Origin: Solirubrobacterales bacterium
GTDB lineage: Bacteria > Actinomycetota > Thermoleophilia > Solirubrobacterales > Solirubrobacteraceae
DNA length: 39,053 bases
Reading direction: 5' to 3'
Assembly (NCBI GenBank): GCA_003138355.1
Contig: PLFX01000028.1
Span: 16,656 to 55,708 of the forward strand
Shown: positions 7,993-16,804 of the stretch, one piece after another
Position numbering within the stretch: the stretch's first letter is position 1
Layout: each line of letters begins with the position of its first letter
Program-made: the position numbers and the translations under genes
The notes under the pieces: model-generated
What the model was told of the DNA's origin: nothing
Seen by the model: the letters and a program-made list of their open reading frames with translations, nothing else
The model's database searches: none

Positions 7993-9387
7993 ATGAAGTC
8001 ACCTATTAACGCCAGGCTGTGGCGAGGCCGCTCGCTCACGGCCCGCGTCGCGGTTTCCGCGATCGTGGCCGCGAGCGTTGTGGGCGCGTCGGTCCTCGGC
8101 GTATCTGCCGCATCGGCGAAGGGCAAGAGCGCGCCCCTGATCGTCTGGATCGACACGGCTCGCGTCCCCTACGAGAAGGCCTATATGGCGGCCAATCCTC
8201 ACGCCAACATCAAGTGGGTTCTCTACAACGGCAACGAGAACGGCACCGGCGTGCTGCAATCGAAGTTCGCGCTGTGGAACCGCACTGGCTGGCCGTCGAA
8301 CGCGCCGGACGTCATGTTCGACTCGCAGAACTACGACGCGGTCCAGCTCGGTTCGGCGCCGTACAACGACCTGCTCAACCTCAAGAGTTACGTACCGGCG
8401 AAGGTGCTCAAGAATTTCGCCGGCACCTCGATGAAGGCTGGTTGCACGACACCGACCGGCCAGGTCGTCTGCCTGCGCAATGACAGCGCGGCGGAGGTGC
8501 TCTGGGTCAACCAGACGCTGTGGAACGCCACGCTCGGGTCGGGCACGGCGATTCCGACCACCTGGTCGCAGTACCTCGCGGACGGGGCGACGCTCACGAA
8601 GGATTTCCCGGGCAAGGGCTACCTCATCGGGAGTGTCGGCGACGGGTTCAGCATTGACGACTACTTCCTGTGGGCGAATGAGTGCCCGCTGGATCAGGTC
8701 ATCGGGAAGGGCAAGATCGAGATCAACCCGGACTCGAGCAACTGCACGACGATCATGAACGACATTGATCAGTCGGGCGATCTCGGTAAGTCGCTCAGCG
8801 ACACGAGCATCTTCTCGCTCAATGAAGATGACGTCGTCATGGCTCCTGGGGCGCTTTGGGAAGGCCTCGACGCGTTCGCGACTGGTGCGAAGAGCACACC
8901 GCCCAGCACCGATATGGTGGCGTACCCGCCGCTGCTGGCGACCAACGGCGCCAAGGTGACCGGCGACCTGGGTGGCGGTCTGTGGCTCGTTTCGAAGCAC
9001 AGCCCGAATCCGAAGGCTGCCGCCGCGTTGGCGCAGTACATGGCGACAAGCCCGAATATCCAAACCCCCAAGGTCGACGCGGGTCTTCCGCAGTACGTGC
9101 CGGATGAGGCCAGCTACGTCTCCTCGCTTAGCACGGTCTTTGGTAATCCGACCGAGACCGAGGCCACGTGGAAGGCGGCCGCAGCAGAGGTGTGGGACGG
9201 CTGGAGCCCGGTCCCGTGGAGCACGGACAATGTCTGGGCATCGACGGATCTGGCAGCCATCACGGCGAGCTCGCCGGCGACGGCTGCATCGCAGCTCCTG
9301 CCCTACGCCGAGGCGTTGGCGAACCAGGCTCGCCTGGCCGGTTACACGGTCAAGAGCCCGAATTCGACCGTCGCCACCGGCTCGTAA
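7993..9387 (+). CDS. Sugar ABC importer solute-binding protein, CUT1 type
   Basis: This 464-residue exported protein should capture a sugar outside the membrane and deliver it to the permeases encoded next. Residues 1-38 form a signal peptide: a basic start, a hydrophobic core (VAVSAIVAASVVGASVLGV) and a likely cut after SAASA. There is no lipobox cysteine, so membrane anchoring is not obvious. The mature part resembles family 1 extracellular binding proteins (PLIVWIDTARVPYEKAY at its start; aromatic-rich C-terminal half). The frame is open upstream, but ATG 7993 has a good Shine-Dalgarno sequence (AAGGAGA, ending 7980) and is the only start that puts the signal peptide first. It is the only CUT1 binding protein in a window with three MalF/MalG pairs. 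Confidence 0.88.
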   Translation: MKSPINARLWRGRSLTARVAVSAIVAASVVGASVLGVSAASAKGKSAPLIVWIDTARVPYEKAYMAANPHANIKWVLYNGNENGTGVLQSKFALWNRTGWPSNAPDVMFDSQNYDAVQLGSAPYNDLLNLKSYVPAKVLKNFAGTSMKAGCTTPTGQVVCLRNDSAAEVLWVNQTLWNATLGSGTAIPTTWSQYLADGATLTKDFPGKGYLIGSVGDGFSIDDYFLWANECPLDQVIGKGKIEINPDSSNCTTIMNDIDQSGDLGKSLSDTSIFSLNEDDVVMAPGALWEGLDAFATGAKSTPPSTDMVAYPPLLATNGAKVTGDLGGGLWLVSKHSPNPKAAAALAQYMATSPNIQTPKVDAGLPQYVPDEASYVSSLSTVFGNPTETEATWKAAAAEVWDGWSPVPWSTDNVWASTDLAAITASSPATAASQLLPYAEALANQARLAGYTVKSPNSTVATGS

Positions 9388-9458
9388 TATCCACTAGCTA
9401 GTAGCTGTAACCAGGCAGTAAGCAGCACAATGACGATGATTCCCTTGGTCACGGTTGT

Positions 9459-9488
9459 CCCCGGCGAGCGCGTAAGCGCCCGCCGGGG
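9459..9488 (+). terminator. GUAA-capped hairpin between binding-protein and permease genes
   Basis: CCCCGGCGAGCGC (9459-9471) pairs with 9476-9488 in a 13-bp stem with one mismatch, closed by the tetraloop GTAA (9472-9475), a GNRA type. No T-run follows. Such hairpins after a binding-protein gene usually protect its mRNA and reduce read-through, giving more binding protein than permease. Full termination is less likely. Confidence 0.6.
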
Positions 9489-9517
9489 GCGCCTGGCCGG
9501 GGGGATCGAGTAGCGCG

Positions 9518-10459
9518 ATGCCGGGGACCACGGCTGTCCCCCCGGTGCGCTACCCGCCTGTCGAGGGGCTCCGGGTCGAGGGACGTCGTCGCGACCGCCC
9601 ACCGGCCGGCAGCTCGCCTGTGGCGGGCTACTTGTTTGTCGCCTTCTACGTGGCGCTGCTCCTCTGCATTGGCGTCGCGCCGGCGGTCTACGCGATCGCG
9701 CTGGCGCTCAGCACGCCGGGGGGCGTCGGCTTCGGGCACTTCGTCCAGACGTTCAACTTCTTTGAGTTCGCGCCGGCGTTCGAGCACGTTTTCGAGTTCG
9801 AGGGGATCTGGCTGGCAAGTCAAACATTCTTCGTCGTGCTGCTGGCGCTGCTCGTGCACACCCTGAAGCGCCGGGTCAGCAGCGCGTTTCGTTTCATCTT
9901 CTATCTCCCGGGGGCGATGGCGGGCTCGGCGAGCGCGATCGTCTGGCTTTTCATGTTCACCCCGAACACGAGTCCGTGGGCGTTCATATTGCACGGGCTT
10001 GGCTACCAGGTCCTGCCGAACACCGTCTCGCCGGGCAACCTGCCGATGATCTTCGCGATCATGGCCTTCTTCACGGGCGCCGGGGGATGGATCGTCATCA
10101 TGTACGGCGCGCTGAACAACATTCCCGACGAGCTGATCGAGGCGGCCCAGATCGACGGTTCGAGCCCGCTTCAGACCGCGCTCCGAATCAAGCTCCCGCT
10201 GATCCGCAAGTGGGTCGTGTACATGCTCGTGCTCTCCTTTGCGGCCGGGTCACAGCTGTTCGTCGAGCCCCAGATTCTGGCCGTGGCGACCAACGGCGAG
10301 GTGCCTCCCCAGTGGTCGCCGAATCAGCTCGCCTACTACCTGGCCTTCCAGCAAGACAACTTCAACAACGCCGCTGCGGTCTCGGTTGATCTGCTCGTGA
10401 TCGGCCTGCTCGTGGCGGTGCTGCTCGTCTGGCGCGGAAAGCTGTTCTCGGTCGACTAA
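9518..10459 (+). CDS. Sugar ABC importer permease, MalF/UgpA type (set 1)
   Basis: This 313-residue inner-membrane protein has about six hydrophobic segments after a proline-rich cytoplasmic N-terminus of about 38 residues. The EAA loop that docks on the ATPase is clear near residue 205 ([16 protein letters not shown]...ALRIKLPLI). It pairs with the MalG-type protein that begins in its stop codon (TAATG). It is closely related to the MalF-type proteins at 15034 and 17755, sharing blocks such as [30 protein letters not shown] and FVEPQ, so the three are paralogues. ATG 9518 is the first in-frame start after the intergenic hairpin. Together with the genes around it this makes a complete CUT1 importer. 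Confidence 0.92.
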   Translation: MPGTTAVPPVRYPPVEGLRVEGRRRDRPPAGSSPVAGYLFVAFYVALLLCIGVAPAVYAIALALSTPGGVGFGHFVQTFNFFEFAPAFEHVFEFEGIWLASQTFFVVLLALLVHTLKRRVSSAFRFIFYLPGAMAGSASAIVWLFMFTPNTSPWAFILHGLGYQVLPNTVSPGNLPMIFAIMAFFTGAGGWIVIMYGALNNIPDELIEAAQIDGSSPLQTALRIKLPLIRKWVVYMLVLSFAAGSQLFVEPQILAVATNGEVPPQWSPNQLAYYLAFQQDNFNNAAAVSVDLLVIGLLVAVLLVWRGKLFSVD

Positions 10460-11337
10460 TGCTCGCGCGACGCTACGTATACGTCTTCATCGGACTGGTC
10501 ATCCTGCTGGTGTTCGTGGCCTTCTTCGGTGTGCCGCTCCTCTGGCTGCTGCTCGCTCCGACAAAGACGGATTCCCAGCTCGCTCATGAGTCTCCGTTTG
10601 CGTTCGGCAGCTTGACCACGTTTGCCAACACTTTCCACAAGGTCATCAACTACCAGGGCCAGCTGATGCTCACCTGGCTCAAGAACTCCGCGATCTACTC
10701 GTTCGGCGGTACGGCGCTGGCCCTGCTGGCAGCCATTCCGGCGGGCTACGGTCTCGCGCTGACGCAGTTCATCGGCCGCCGCGCCCTTCTCGCCATCACG
10801 CTCGTCGTGATGATCCTGCCGTCCACCGCGCTCGTGTTGCCGCTGTTTCTCGAGGCCAGCGAAGTCCACCTGGTCGGCTCGGTCTGGTCGGTGATCCTGC
10901 CGTTCGCGTTCTTCCCCTTCGGCGTCTATCTCGCCTACATCTACTTCTCGTCCACCATTCCAAAGGATCTGCTCGCGGCGGCGCGGATCGACGGAGCGGG
11001 CGAATGGGGCGTGTTCCGATACGTGGCGTTGCCGCTCGCGCGGCCGATCGTGGGGCTCGTGGCGTTCTTTGCGTTCGTCGCGGACTGGACCAACTACTAC
11101 CTGCCGTTCGTGATGACCTACACCAACACGGAGTATCCGGTCTCGATCGGGCTGCAAATCCTGATCGGCTCAGCTCCCATCTTTAGCCCCGGGACGCCGG
11201 GATCTGCCGCTTCAGAGATCTTCCGGCCCGACCTCGCGATGGCCACGCTCATCGCAATCCTGCCGATCGTGATCATTTTCCTGTTCGCCCAGCGCACGCT
11301 GGTCAAGGGTATGCTCGCGGGCGCAACGAAGGGTTAG
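10459..11337 (+). CDS. Sugar ABC importer permease, MalG/UgpE type (set 1)
   Basis: This 292-residue inner-membrane protein has six predicted helices. The EAA loop reads [21 protein letters not shown] near residue 175. It begins with a helix containing [21 protein letters not shown], typical of MalG-type subunits. The start ATG shares one base with the MalF stop, so the two are translationally coupled and should form the membrane heterodimer. The ATPase gene follows 86 bases later. Compared with the paralogues at 14026 and 16805 it lacks their longer periplasmic segment after the first helix. Cargo is unknown; the operon's first enzyme suggests a sugar acid or a glycoside of one. Confidence 0.92.
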   Translation: MLARRYVYVFIGLVILLVFVAFFGVPLLWLLLAPTKTDSQLAHESPFAFGSLTTFANTFHKVINYQGQLMLTWLKNSAIYSFGGTALALLAAIPAGYGLALTQFIGRRALLAITLVVMILPSTALVLPLFLEASEVHLVGSVWSVILPFAFFPFGVYLAYIYFSSTIPKDLLAAARIDGAGEWGVFRYVALPLARPIVGLVAFFAFVADWTNYYLPFVMTYTNTEYPVSIGLQILIGSAPIFSPGTPGSAASEIFRPDLAMATLIAILPIVIIFLFAQRTLVKGMLAGATKG

Positions 11338-11423
11338 CCGCCGACGATGTTGCAATTTGGGAGACCAGCAGTGAACCGGCTCGGCTCGGTCGCGCTCGTC
11401 GAGGAGAGATCGAAAGGACCCGC

Positions 11424-12527
11424 ATGGCGACTGTGACCTACAAGGACGCGTCTCGGATCTACCCGAGGGCCAACAGCAAGGCTGTTAACCAGTTGACGCT
11501 CGAGATTCGCGACGGCGAGTTCATCGTCTTGGTCGGCCCCTCGGGGTGTGGCAAGACGACGAGCTTGCGGATGCTCGCCGGCCTCGAGCCCGTTGACGAG
11601 GGCGACATCTTCATCGACGATCGCAGCGTCGTGCGCCTGGCTCCGCGCGAGCGCGACATCGCCATGGTGTTTCAGAACTACGCGTTGTATCCGCACATGA
11701 ATGTGGCCCAAAATCTTGGATTCGCGTTAAAGATCGCGAAGCTGAAGAAGTCCGAGATCAAGACGCGCGTGGCGGAGGCGGCGAAGATCCTTGATCTCGA
11801 GGAGTATCTGGATCGCAAGCCGGGTCAGCTGTCAGGTGGGCAGCGCCAGCGCGTGGCGATGGGTCGCGCGATCGTGCGCCAGCCACGCGTGTTCTTGATG
11901 GATGAGCCACTTTCGAATCTCGACGCGAAGCTGCGGGTGGCGACGCGCTCGGAGATCGCCGCGTTGCAGCGGCGGCTTGGTGTCACGACCGTGTACGTAA
12001 CGCACGATCAGGTCGAGGCGATGACGATGGGCGATCGCGTCGCGGTGATGAAGGACGGCGTGCTCCAGCAGGTCGACGTCCCGAGCGTGCTCTATGACTC
12101 ACCGGTCAACGCGTTTGTCGCCGGCTTCATCGGCTCGCCCGCGATGAACCTGATCGAGGGCACGATCGGACCGGACGGGATAACGATCGGATCGACGGTC
12201 GTGCCGGTCCCGCGCGGGCTCCAGCAAGCGGCCGGAACCGGCAAGGTCACCGTCGGTCTGCGCCCCGAGTCGGTCGAGCTCACTGGCACAACCGCCGGTA
12301 TACCGGCGGTTGTCAACCTCGTCGAGGAGCTCGGCGCGGAGGCCTACGTCTATGCGCGCCTAGCACACACCGTCGATGACACGAGGTTTGCCGCGACGCC
12401 CGACTTCATCGTCCGCGTGAATCCCAAGAGCGCACCGAAGAGCGGCAGCGCGATCGAGCTGCACGTCAAGCCGGACTCGATGCTTCTCTTCGACGCTGAG
12501 TCCGGAGCGAGAATCACTGGCGCATGA
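11424..12527 (+). CDS. Sugar ABC importer ATPase, MsmK/UgpC/MalK type
   Basis: This 367-residue ATPase powers CUT1 importers. Walker A is GPSGCGKTT (about residues 38-46), the Q-loop is MVFQNYALYP, the signature is LSGGQRQRVAMGRAI, Walker B is VFLMDEP and the switch histidine lies in VYVTHDQ. Residues from about 240 form the C-terminal TOBE-type regulatory region, giving the usual full length. ATG 11424 has a good Shine-Dalgarno sequence (AAAGGA, 11413-11418, five bases away). ATPases of this type are often shared by several importers. It is the only CUT1 ATPase here beside three permease pairs, so it may also serve the pairs at 14026-16023 and 16805-18639 (inference). Confidence 0.93.
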   Translation: MATVTYKDASRIYPRANSKAVNQLTLEIRDGEFIVLVGPSGCGKTTSLRMLAGLEPVDEGDIFIDDRSVVRLAPRERDIAMVFQNYALYPHMNVAQNLGFALKIAKLKKSEIKTRVAEAAKILDLEEYLDRKPGQLSGGQRQRVAMGRAIVRQPRVFLMDEPLSNLDAKLRVATRSEIAALQRRLGVTTVYVTHDQVEAMTMGDRVAVMKDGVLQQVDVPSVLYDSPVNAFVAGFIGSPAMNLIEGTIGPDGITIGSTVVPVPRGLQQAAGTGKVTVGLRPESVELTGTTAGIPAVVNLVEELGAEAYVYARLAHTVDDTRFAATPDFIVRVNPKSAPKSGSAIELHVKPDSMLLFDAESGARITGA

Positions 12528-12582
12528 CGCCGGCCGCCACGGCGCGACGCTGACGGCGATTGAAGGAACGGCGCCAGCCCGG

Positions 12583-14019
12583 TCAGCCGTCGGCAGGCCG
12601 GAACGCTGCGCGTGTCAGGAAGTCGCGCAGCAGGATGCGCCACACGTACCAGCTGTCCCCGCCGCTGATGAAATCGGCGGTGAACTTGACGCCTACATGC
12701 CGCAGGTCCGAGACCTCTTGCCTGGCCAGGTAGTGGAGCGGATCCTGCTTGCCCCCGCCGACCATGACTCCTACGTGCTTGATCGCTCTGGCCTGCGAGG
12801 GATTGACGACGGTGTCGGGGATCGGACTGATCACACCCATGTAGCCGAACATGTTCGTGTTGTTGACCAGCAGGGCGCCCGCGGCGCCGCCACCGCACGA
12901 CGCCCCGAGGAGCGCGCGCTGCGAGGGCTCACGCGACACGTCGTAGTGGGACTGAACGTAGGGGAAGATCTGGCCTGACAGGTTCTCGGCAAACGCGCCC
13001 GCGTCGTCGCCTTGGCAGTCGAAGTCGAAAGCGGTCGTCACCACCACGAGCGGTTTGATCTCGTGCCTGTCGATCAGGTTGTCGAGGATGTTGGCGGCGT
13101 CGTCTCGGGTACTCCAGTCGACTTCGTTGCCGTTAATGGCCAGATACAGCGTGGGATACGGAGTCCCGCGGTGCGGGTCATAGCGCGGCGGCGTGTAGAT
13201 CGCGAGCCTGTTGTAGCCGAGGGGCTCGGGCGATGCCAGGTCCGGCGGGTAGCTGACGTCGGCCAGCGCGCCGCGAGGAGAGGTCGGCGCCTGCCACGAG
13301 TAGTTGACCGTGTGGAAGGCCGGATCAGACGGGACATACACCTGACTCGTCGACTCGACCGTGCCGACCGTCACCCCATCGCGCTCGTTCCACGGCGGAT
13401 TGCTTGGATCGGAGCGTTCGGGACAGTTTGTCGCAAACGAGTTCGTTGCCACCGCGCTCGGGCAATTGAGGAGGAATCCGTAGTTGAACTCGCCCGAAGG
13501 CAGCGGGATCGTGTAGGACCACACCCCGCTCGCGCGATCCTCTTTCATGTTGACGACCGGCCAGCCATCGCCGTCCTGGCCGGTGTTGTTGGGCCAACCG
13601 ATCTGGATGTCGCCTGGCTTCCACTGACGCGGAAGCAGTCCCTGACTGCTCGCGGGTGAGGTGTGAGCGGGGCTCGAGAAGTACCACTCGCCTTCGAGCT
13701 GCACGCTTGTCGCGCTCGGATCGCGGTAGCGGAACGTGACCGTGTAGCCGGTCGGTGGCCTGCGTGTGCGCACCACCGCGGGGGAGAAGACGCCGCCGCC
13801 CGTGCCGGCAACCCTTGCGCCGTGTCCGGAGCTCACCGCAGCGGTGACCACGACAGCGATCGCGGCGGACACCCCTGCTAACACGACGCAGGCCGCGAGG
13901 ACCGTCGCCACCAAGCGGCGACGCGTCCGCCGTCGGCCCGGATGCGGCTCGCCCGTGACCGAGAGCGACGCCCTCACGGTGACGCGGATCGGCCCGAGCG
14001 AGATGCTGATCTTCGGCAT
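12583..14019 (-). CDS. Membrane-anchored extracellular esterase-like alpha/beta hydrolase
   Basis: This 478-residue protein has a basic cytoplasmic start, one membrane helix (about 36-61, LVATVLAACVVLAGVSAAIAVVV), a beta-rich N-terminal domain (about 88-200) like those before Fes/feruloyl-type esterases, and an esterase domain from about 265. The nucleophile motif is GASCGG with Ser374, and Asp426 in GGGKQDPL may be the acid. Family members normally have a His just before the C-terminal Trp motif (GGHxW); here it reads GGDSWYVW (453-460), so the usual catalytic His seems to be Asp. It may use another His, be altered in activity, or bind sugar without cleaving it. The gene starts seven bases after the MalG-type permease stop, so the two are co-expressed. 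It may trim an acylated carbohydrate outside the cell. Confidence 0.78.
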   Translation of the reverse strand: MPKISISLGPIRVTVRASLSVTGEPHPGRRRTRRRLVATVLAACVVLAGVSAAIAVVVTAAVSSGHGARVAGTGGGVFSPAVVRTRRPPTGYTVTFRYRDPSATSVQLEGEWYFSSPAHTSPASSQGLLPRQWKPGDIQIGWPNNTGQDGDGWPVVNMKEDRASGVWSYTIPLPSGEFNYGFLLNCPSAVATNSFATNCPERSDPSNPPWNERDGVTVGTVESTSQVYVPSDPAFHTVNYSWQAPTSPRGALADVSYPPDLASPEPLGYNRLAIYTPPRYDPHRGTPYPTLYLAINGNEVDWSTRDDAANILDNLIDRHEIKPLVVVTTAFDFDCQGDDAGAFAENLSGQIFPYVQSHYDVSREPSQRALLGASCGGGAAGALLVNNTNMFGYMGVISPIPDTVVNPSQARAIKHVGVMVGGGKQDPLHYLARQEVSDLRHVGVKFTADFISGGDSWYVWRILLRDFLTRAAFRPADG

Positions 14020-14025
14020 CGCGGT

Positions 14026-15033
14026 CTAGACGAAGATGCCTTGCAGCCGGCCCGAGGCGATCCAGCGCTGTGCGATCACGAGGACGACGATCACCGGCGC
14101 GACGCTCACGAGGATCAGCAGCGCCTCCACGGACGCCGGTGCATTTGTCTGCATCTGAAGGCTCTGGAGGGTGACGCTGGCCGGCTGGGGTATGGCAAAA
14201 GGCGCAGGGGCGCCGGCCATCAGCTGTTGCGCGACGCCGAGCGTCACCGGGTAGCGGGTGGTCTGGCAGGCGATCGTCGTGCCGGCCGACCCGGCGCAAC
14301 CGAACGCGAGGTACATACCCCACGGCAGGAAGTAGTTCGTCCAGCTCGCGATGAAGTCGAGCACGACGACGAGACCGAGGATGGGTGTCGAGAGGGGTAG
14401 CGCGACGTGGCGGAACGCCTGCCATTCGTTGCAGCCGTCGCTGCGCGCGGCTGCGAGCAACCCGAAGACGCGCGGGGTGTTGAAGTACAGGTAGGCGATG
14501 TAGACGCCGAACGGGAAAAAGCCGTAAGGAAGGATCACGGCGAGGGGGCTGCTCAGCATCCCCAGCGAGTGGGCCTCGAGCACCAGCGGCAGCACAAGCG
14601 CGGTGCTTGGGATCAGCATCGCGATCATCGTCGCGAACAGCAGCAGTCTCCGCCCGAAGAAGTCGAACGTCGCGAGCCCGTAGCCCGCCGGTACGCCGAG
14701 CCCCACGGCGATCAGCACGCCCGAGCCCGAGTAGAGCGCCGAGTTCGCAAGCCAGGTGCCGATCTGGCCGACCAAGCCGGAGAACAGCACCTGCCAGTTC
14801 TGCACGAGCTGATGGAGCGATCCGAACGCCAACGGAGCACCGACCTGCGAGTCGGGCCCCGTCTGTCCCGCCCGCGTCGTCTCGAGCAGCAGCCAGACGA
14901 TCGGCACCGCGAAGAAAACTGCGACGACGGCTAGCACAGCCCACAGGACGAGTCGCCGCAGACCCGACGCCAGCGTCCAGGGCTGAGGCGTGACCGAGAC
15001 GTCGAACCTGAGGGAGATGTTCAACGGTCGCAT
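14026..15033 (-). CDS. Sugar ABC importer permease, MalG type (set 2)
   Basis: This 335-residue inner-membrane protein has a cytoplasmic N-terminus of about 28 residues, a first helix (LVLWAVLAVVAVFFAVPIVWLLL) and an EAA loop near residue 195 (FGLLAAARSDGCNEWQAFRHVALPL). It is longer than set 1, with an extended outer loop (about 245-290) containing CAGSAGTTIACQ; its two cysteines might form a disulphide. It lies directly after the MalF-type gene (15034) without a gap. The set 3 MalG (16805) is its closest relative here, sharing AILPYG, FPFGVY and DGC(N/D)EWQAFR. No binding protein or ATPase is encoded in this operon. Confidence 0.92.
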   Translation of the reverse strand: MRPLNISLRFDVSVTPQPWTLASGLRRLVLWAVLAVVAVFFAVPIVWLLLETTRAGQTGPDSQVGAPLAFGSLHQLVQNWQVLFSGLVGQIGTWLANSALYSGSGVLIAVGLGVPAGYGLATFDFFGRRLLLFATMIAMLIPSTALVLPLVLEAHSLGMLSSPLAVILPYGFFPFGVYIAYLYFNTPRVFGLLAAARSDGCNEWQAFRHVALPLSTPILGLVVVLDFIASWTNYFLPWGMYLAFGCAGSAGTTIACQTTRYPVTLGVAQQLMAGAPAPFAIPQPASVTLQSLQMQTNAPASVEALLILVSVAPVIVVLVIAQRWIASGRLQGIFV

Positions 15034-16023
15034 CTAGTCCGCCTTGAAGAGACGGGTGCGAAAAACGAGGATCCCGGCGCAGACGAGGGCGACGACGAGC
15101 AGGTCGATCGAGATCGCGGCCGCGTAGTTGAAGTTGTTGTACTGGAACGCGAGGTAGGTCGCGAGGGTGTTCGGAGACCACACCGGGCTGACGAGGCCCA
15201 GGTTGGCCACGCTGACGAGCTGTGGCTCGGCAAACAGCTGCGTCCCACCCGCCAACGCCACGATCAGCATGTAGACGACCCACTTCTTGATCATCGGTAG
15301 CTTGATTCGCAGCGCCGTTTGCAGCGGGCCCGCACCGTCGAGGGCCGCCGCCTCCAGCACGTCCTCGGGAACGTTCGTGAGCGCCCCGTGGATCACGAGG
15401 ATCCAGCTCCCGGCGCCGGTCCAGAACGCGATCAGCGCGTAGATGACCGGCAGGTTGCCGGAGATCAGCGTGTCGCCGAGCGTCTTGTAGCCGAGCGCGT
15501 GGAGCACGAAATCCCACGGGCTCAGCCCCGGCTGCAAAAGGAAAAGCCAGAGCAACACGCTCGCCGAGCCGGCGAACGCCGCGGGCACGTAGAAGATGAA
15601 ACGGAAGGCCGCGCCGACCCGCCGCGCGAGCGTGTGCATCAGCAGCGACAGGCCGATCACCATCACGATCAGCGCCGTCAGCCAGATCAGCATGAACTTG
15701 CCCACATTCTCGAATGCCGGGATGAGGAAGCCCTGGTTGTAGGAGCCGGTGAAGTTCGACACGCCGCTGAACGCGCCGTCGAACGTCGTCAGGGCGAGGT
15801 TGAGCGCATACCCCGCCGGCCAGAGGCCGACGACTCCCAGCAGCAACGCGTAGCCCGCAACGAACAGATATCCGGCTCGAGAGCGCCGGCGCGGGCTTTG
15901 CGGCCTGACCCGCCTCAGCCGGGGTCTGCGCCGCTTCCACCGGCGCGCAGATACAAGCCGGTACCCGAGGAGCTCCGCGGCCTCACGAACCGCTTCGAGC
16001 GAACCTGGACGTTCGCGACTCAT
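15034..16023 (-). CDS. Sugar ABC importer permease, MalF type (set 2)
   Basis: This 329-residue inner-membrane protein has an unusually long, arginine-rich cytoplasmic start (RRWKRRRPRLRR) before the first helix at about residue 50. The EAA loop reads NVPEDVLEAAALDGAGPLQ near residue 225. Most of it aligns without gaps to the set 3 MalF (17755-18639): shared blocks include PAFENVGKF/PAFENIGKF, GYKTLGD, GNLPVI, LIAFWTGAGSWI and NFNYAAAISIDLLVVAL. The two look like a tandem duplication that has since diverged. It is followed immediately by its MalG partner and 52 bases upstream lies a YtrA-type regulator on the same strand, likely in the same transcript. Confidence 0.92.
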   Translation of the reverse strand: MSRERPGSLEAVREAAELLGYRLVSARRWKRRRPRLRRVRPQSPRRRSRAGYLFVAGYALLLGVVGLWPAGYALNLALTTFDGAFSGVSNFTGSYNQGFLIPAFENVGKFMLIWLTALIVMVIGLSLLMHTLARRVGAAFRFIFYVPAAFAGSASVLLWLFLLQPGLSPWDFVLHALGYKTLGDTLISGNLPVIYALIAFWTGAGSWILVIHGALTNVPEDVLEAAALDGAGPLQTALRIKLPMIKKWVVYMLIVALAGGTQLFAEPQLVSVANLGLVSPVWSPNTLATYLAFQYNNFNYAAAISIDLLVVALVCAGILVFRTRLFKAD

Positions 16024-16075
16024 TCAAGCGTCGCTTCCGTGCGACGTCCCAACGAGCCGGCGTCAAGCATCCGTG

Positions 16076-16423
16076 CTAGTGGGCGCTCTGGATCAGGCGT
16101 GCCAGCTGGGCGCGTGTGTAGCCGTTGCGCTGCGCGAGCGCTACGAGCTCCGCGACCTGTGTGAGTACAGCGCTGCGCTCAGGCGTGCCGGTGACGCGGC
16201 TGCCGCGGCCCTGGACGAGCTCGAGCAGACCCTCGTCACGTAACTGGCGCAGCGCGCGCAACACGGTGTTGGTGTTAACTCCCATGACCGCAGCGAGGTG
16301 GCGCGCGGGGGGGAGGCGTTCGCCCGGTCTGGCCTCGCCCTCGGCGATCGCCCGCCGGATCTGCGCCGCAACCTGCTCGTGCAGCAGGGAGGGATCGTCA
16401 CGAGTGACCTTGACAAGAGCCAT
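16076..16423 (-). CDS. GntR-family regulator, YtrA subgroup
   Basis: This 115-residue transcription factor has an N-terminal winged helix-turn-helix (DPSLLHEQVAAQIRRAIAEG, then LPPARHLAAVMGVNTNTVLRAL and a wing ending QGRGSRVTG) and only a short helical tail (about 80-115) for dimerisation, which is the YtrA pattern. YtrA proteins usually control ABC transporter genes, which fits its place between two permease pairs. The frame stays open up to 16639. ATG 16423 puts the domain at the start; ATG 16435 is an alternative. TAATAT (16439-16434, minus strand) could be the -10, giving a leaderless or nearly leaderless mRNA. It overlaps an imperfect palindrome (TATT-N-CGC-N-AATA), a possible site for self-regulation. 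Confidence 0.88.
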   Translation of the reverse strand: MALVKVTRDDPSLLHEQVAAQIRRAIAEGEARPGERLPPARHLAAVMGVNTNTVLRALRQLRDEGLLELVQGRGSRVTGTPERSAVLTQVAELVALAQRNGYTRAQLARLIQSAH

Positions 16424-16447
16424 TACGCCAGTCATATTAGCGCAATA

Positions 16448-16759
16448 ATGCGAGGCAAAGTCAGCCTTGCGCCGCGCGCGATTCTCGCAGGCGCTGCGGC
16501 CGGTGGCATCGGACTCGTTGCGGGCGTCATCAACGACGCGCGCGCGCGTCAGCGCCGCCACCGCGAAAGTGGCGCCATCCTCCTCCTGTTGATCGTGCTC
16601 CTGGTCGGGCTGAATGTCGGCGGCGCCGGCGCAAACCACCGCCTGTCCGCTTCACGGCCGCCGCTCGCCCACGCCGCCCAGGCCGCCCTCCCGCCAGTAC
16701 AGATTCGCTACCTGATGCCGTGCTCTGGTGCCAGCACCTGGTGGGCGCCCTGCCCCTGA
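16448..16759 (+). CDS. Small hypothetical membrane protein, divergent from the YtrA-type gene
   Basis: This is a possible 103-residue protein. Residues 1-42 are mixed, with a glycine/alanine-rich helix (AILAGAAAGGIGLVAGVI) and a basic patch (ARARQRRHR). Residues 44-60 form a strong membrane helix (AILLLLIVLLVGLNVGG), and the C-terminus is Ala/Pro-rich with two Cys. Third codon positions are mostly G or C, as in real genes nearby. It runs opposite to the YtrA-type regulator from a 24-base gap and could be that regulator's target. I recognise no family. It fills most of the 381-base stretch between the regulator and the next permease; the alternative is that this stretch is non-coding. Confidence 0.4.
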   Translation: MRGKVSLAPRAILAGAAAGGIGLVAGVINDARARQRRHRESGAILLLLIVLLVGLNVGGAGANHRLSASRPPLAHAAQAALPPVQIRYLMPCSGASTWWAPCP

Positions 16760-16804
16760 ACGCGCGACGCCGCTAAGCACGGATCGCGTGTCCGGGTTGC
16801 GGCT

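Noticed and set aside
13325-15940. An 871-codon open frame on the minus strand
   Set aside because: It overlaps three clear genes in another frame, is full of Arg/Ala/Pro runs and shows no domain; a by-product of high G+C.
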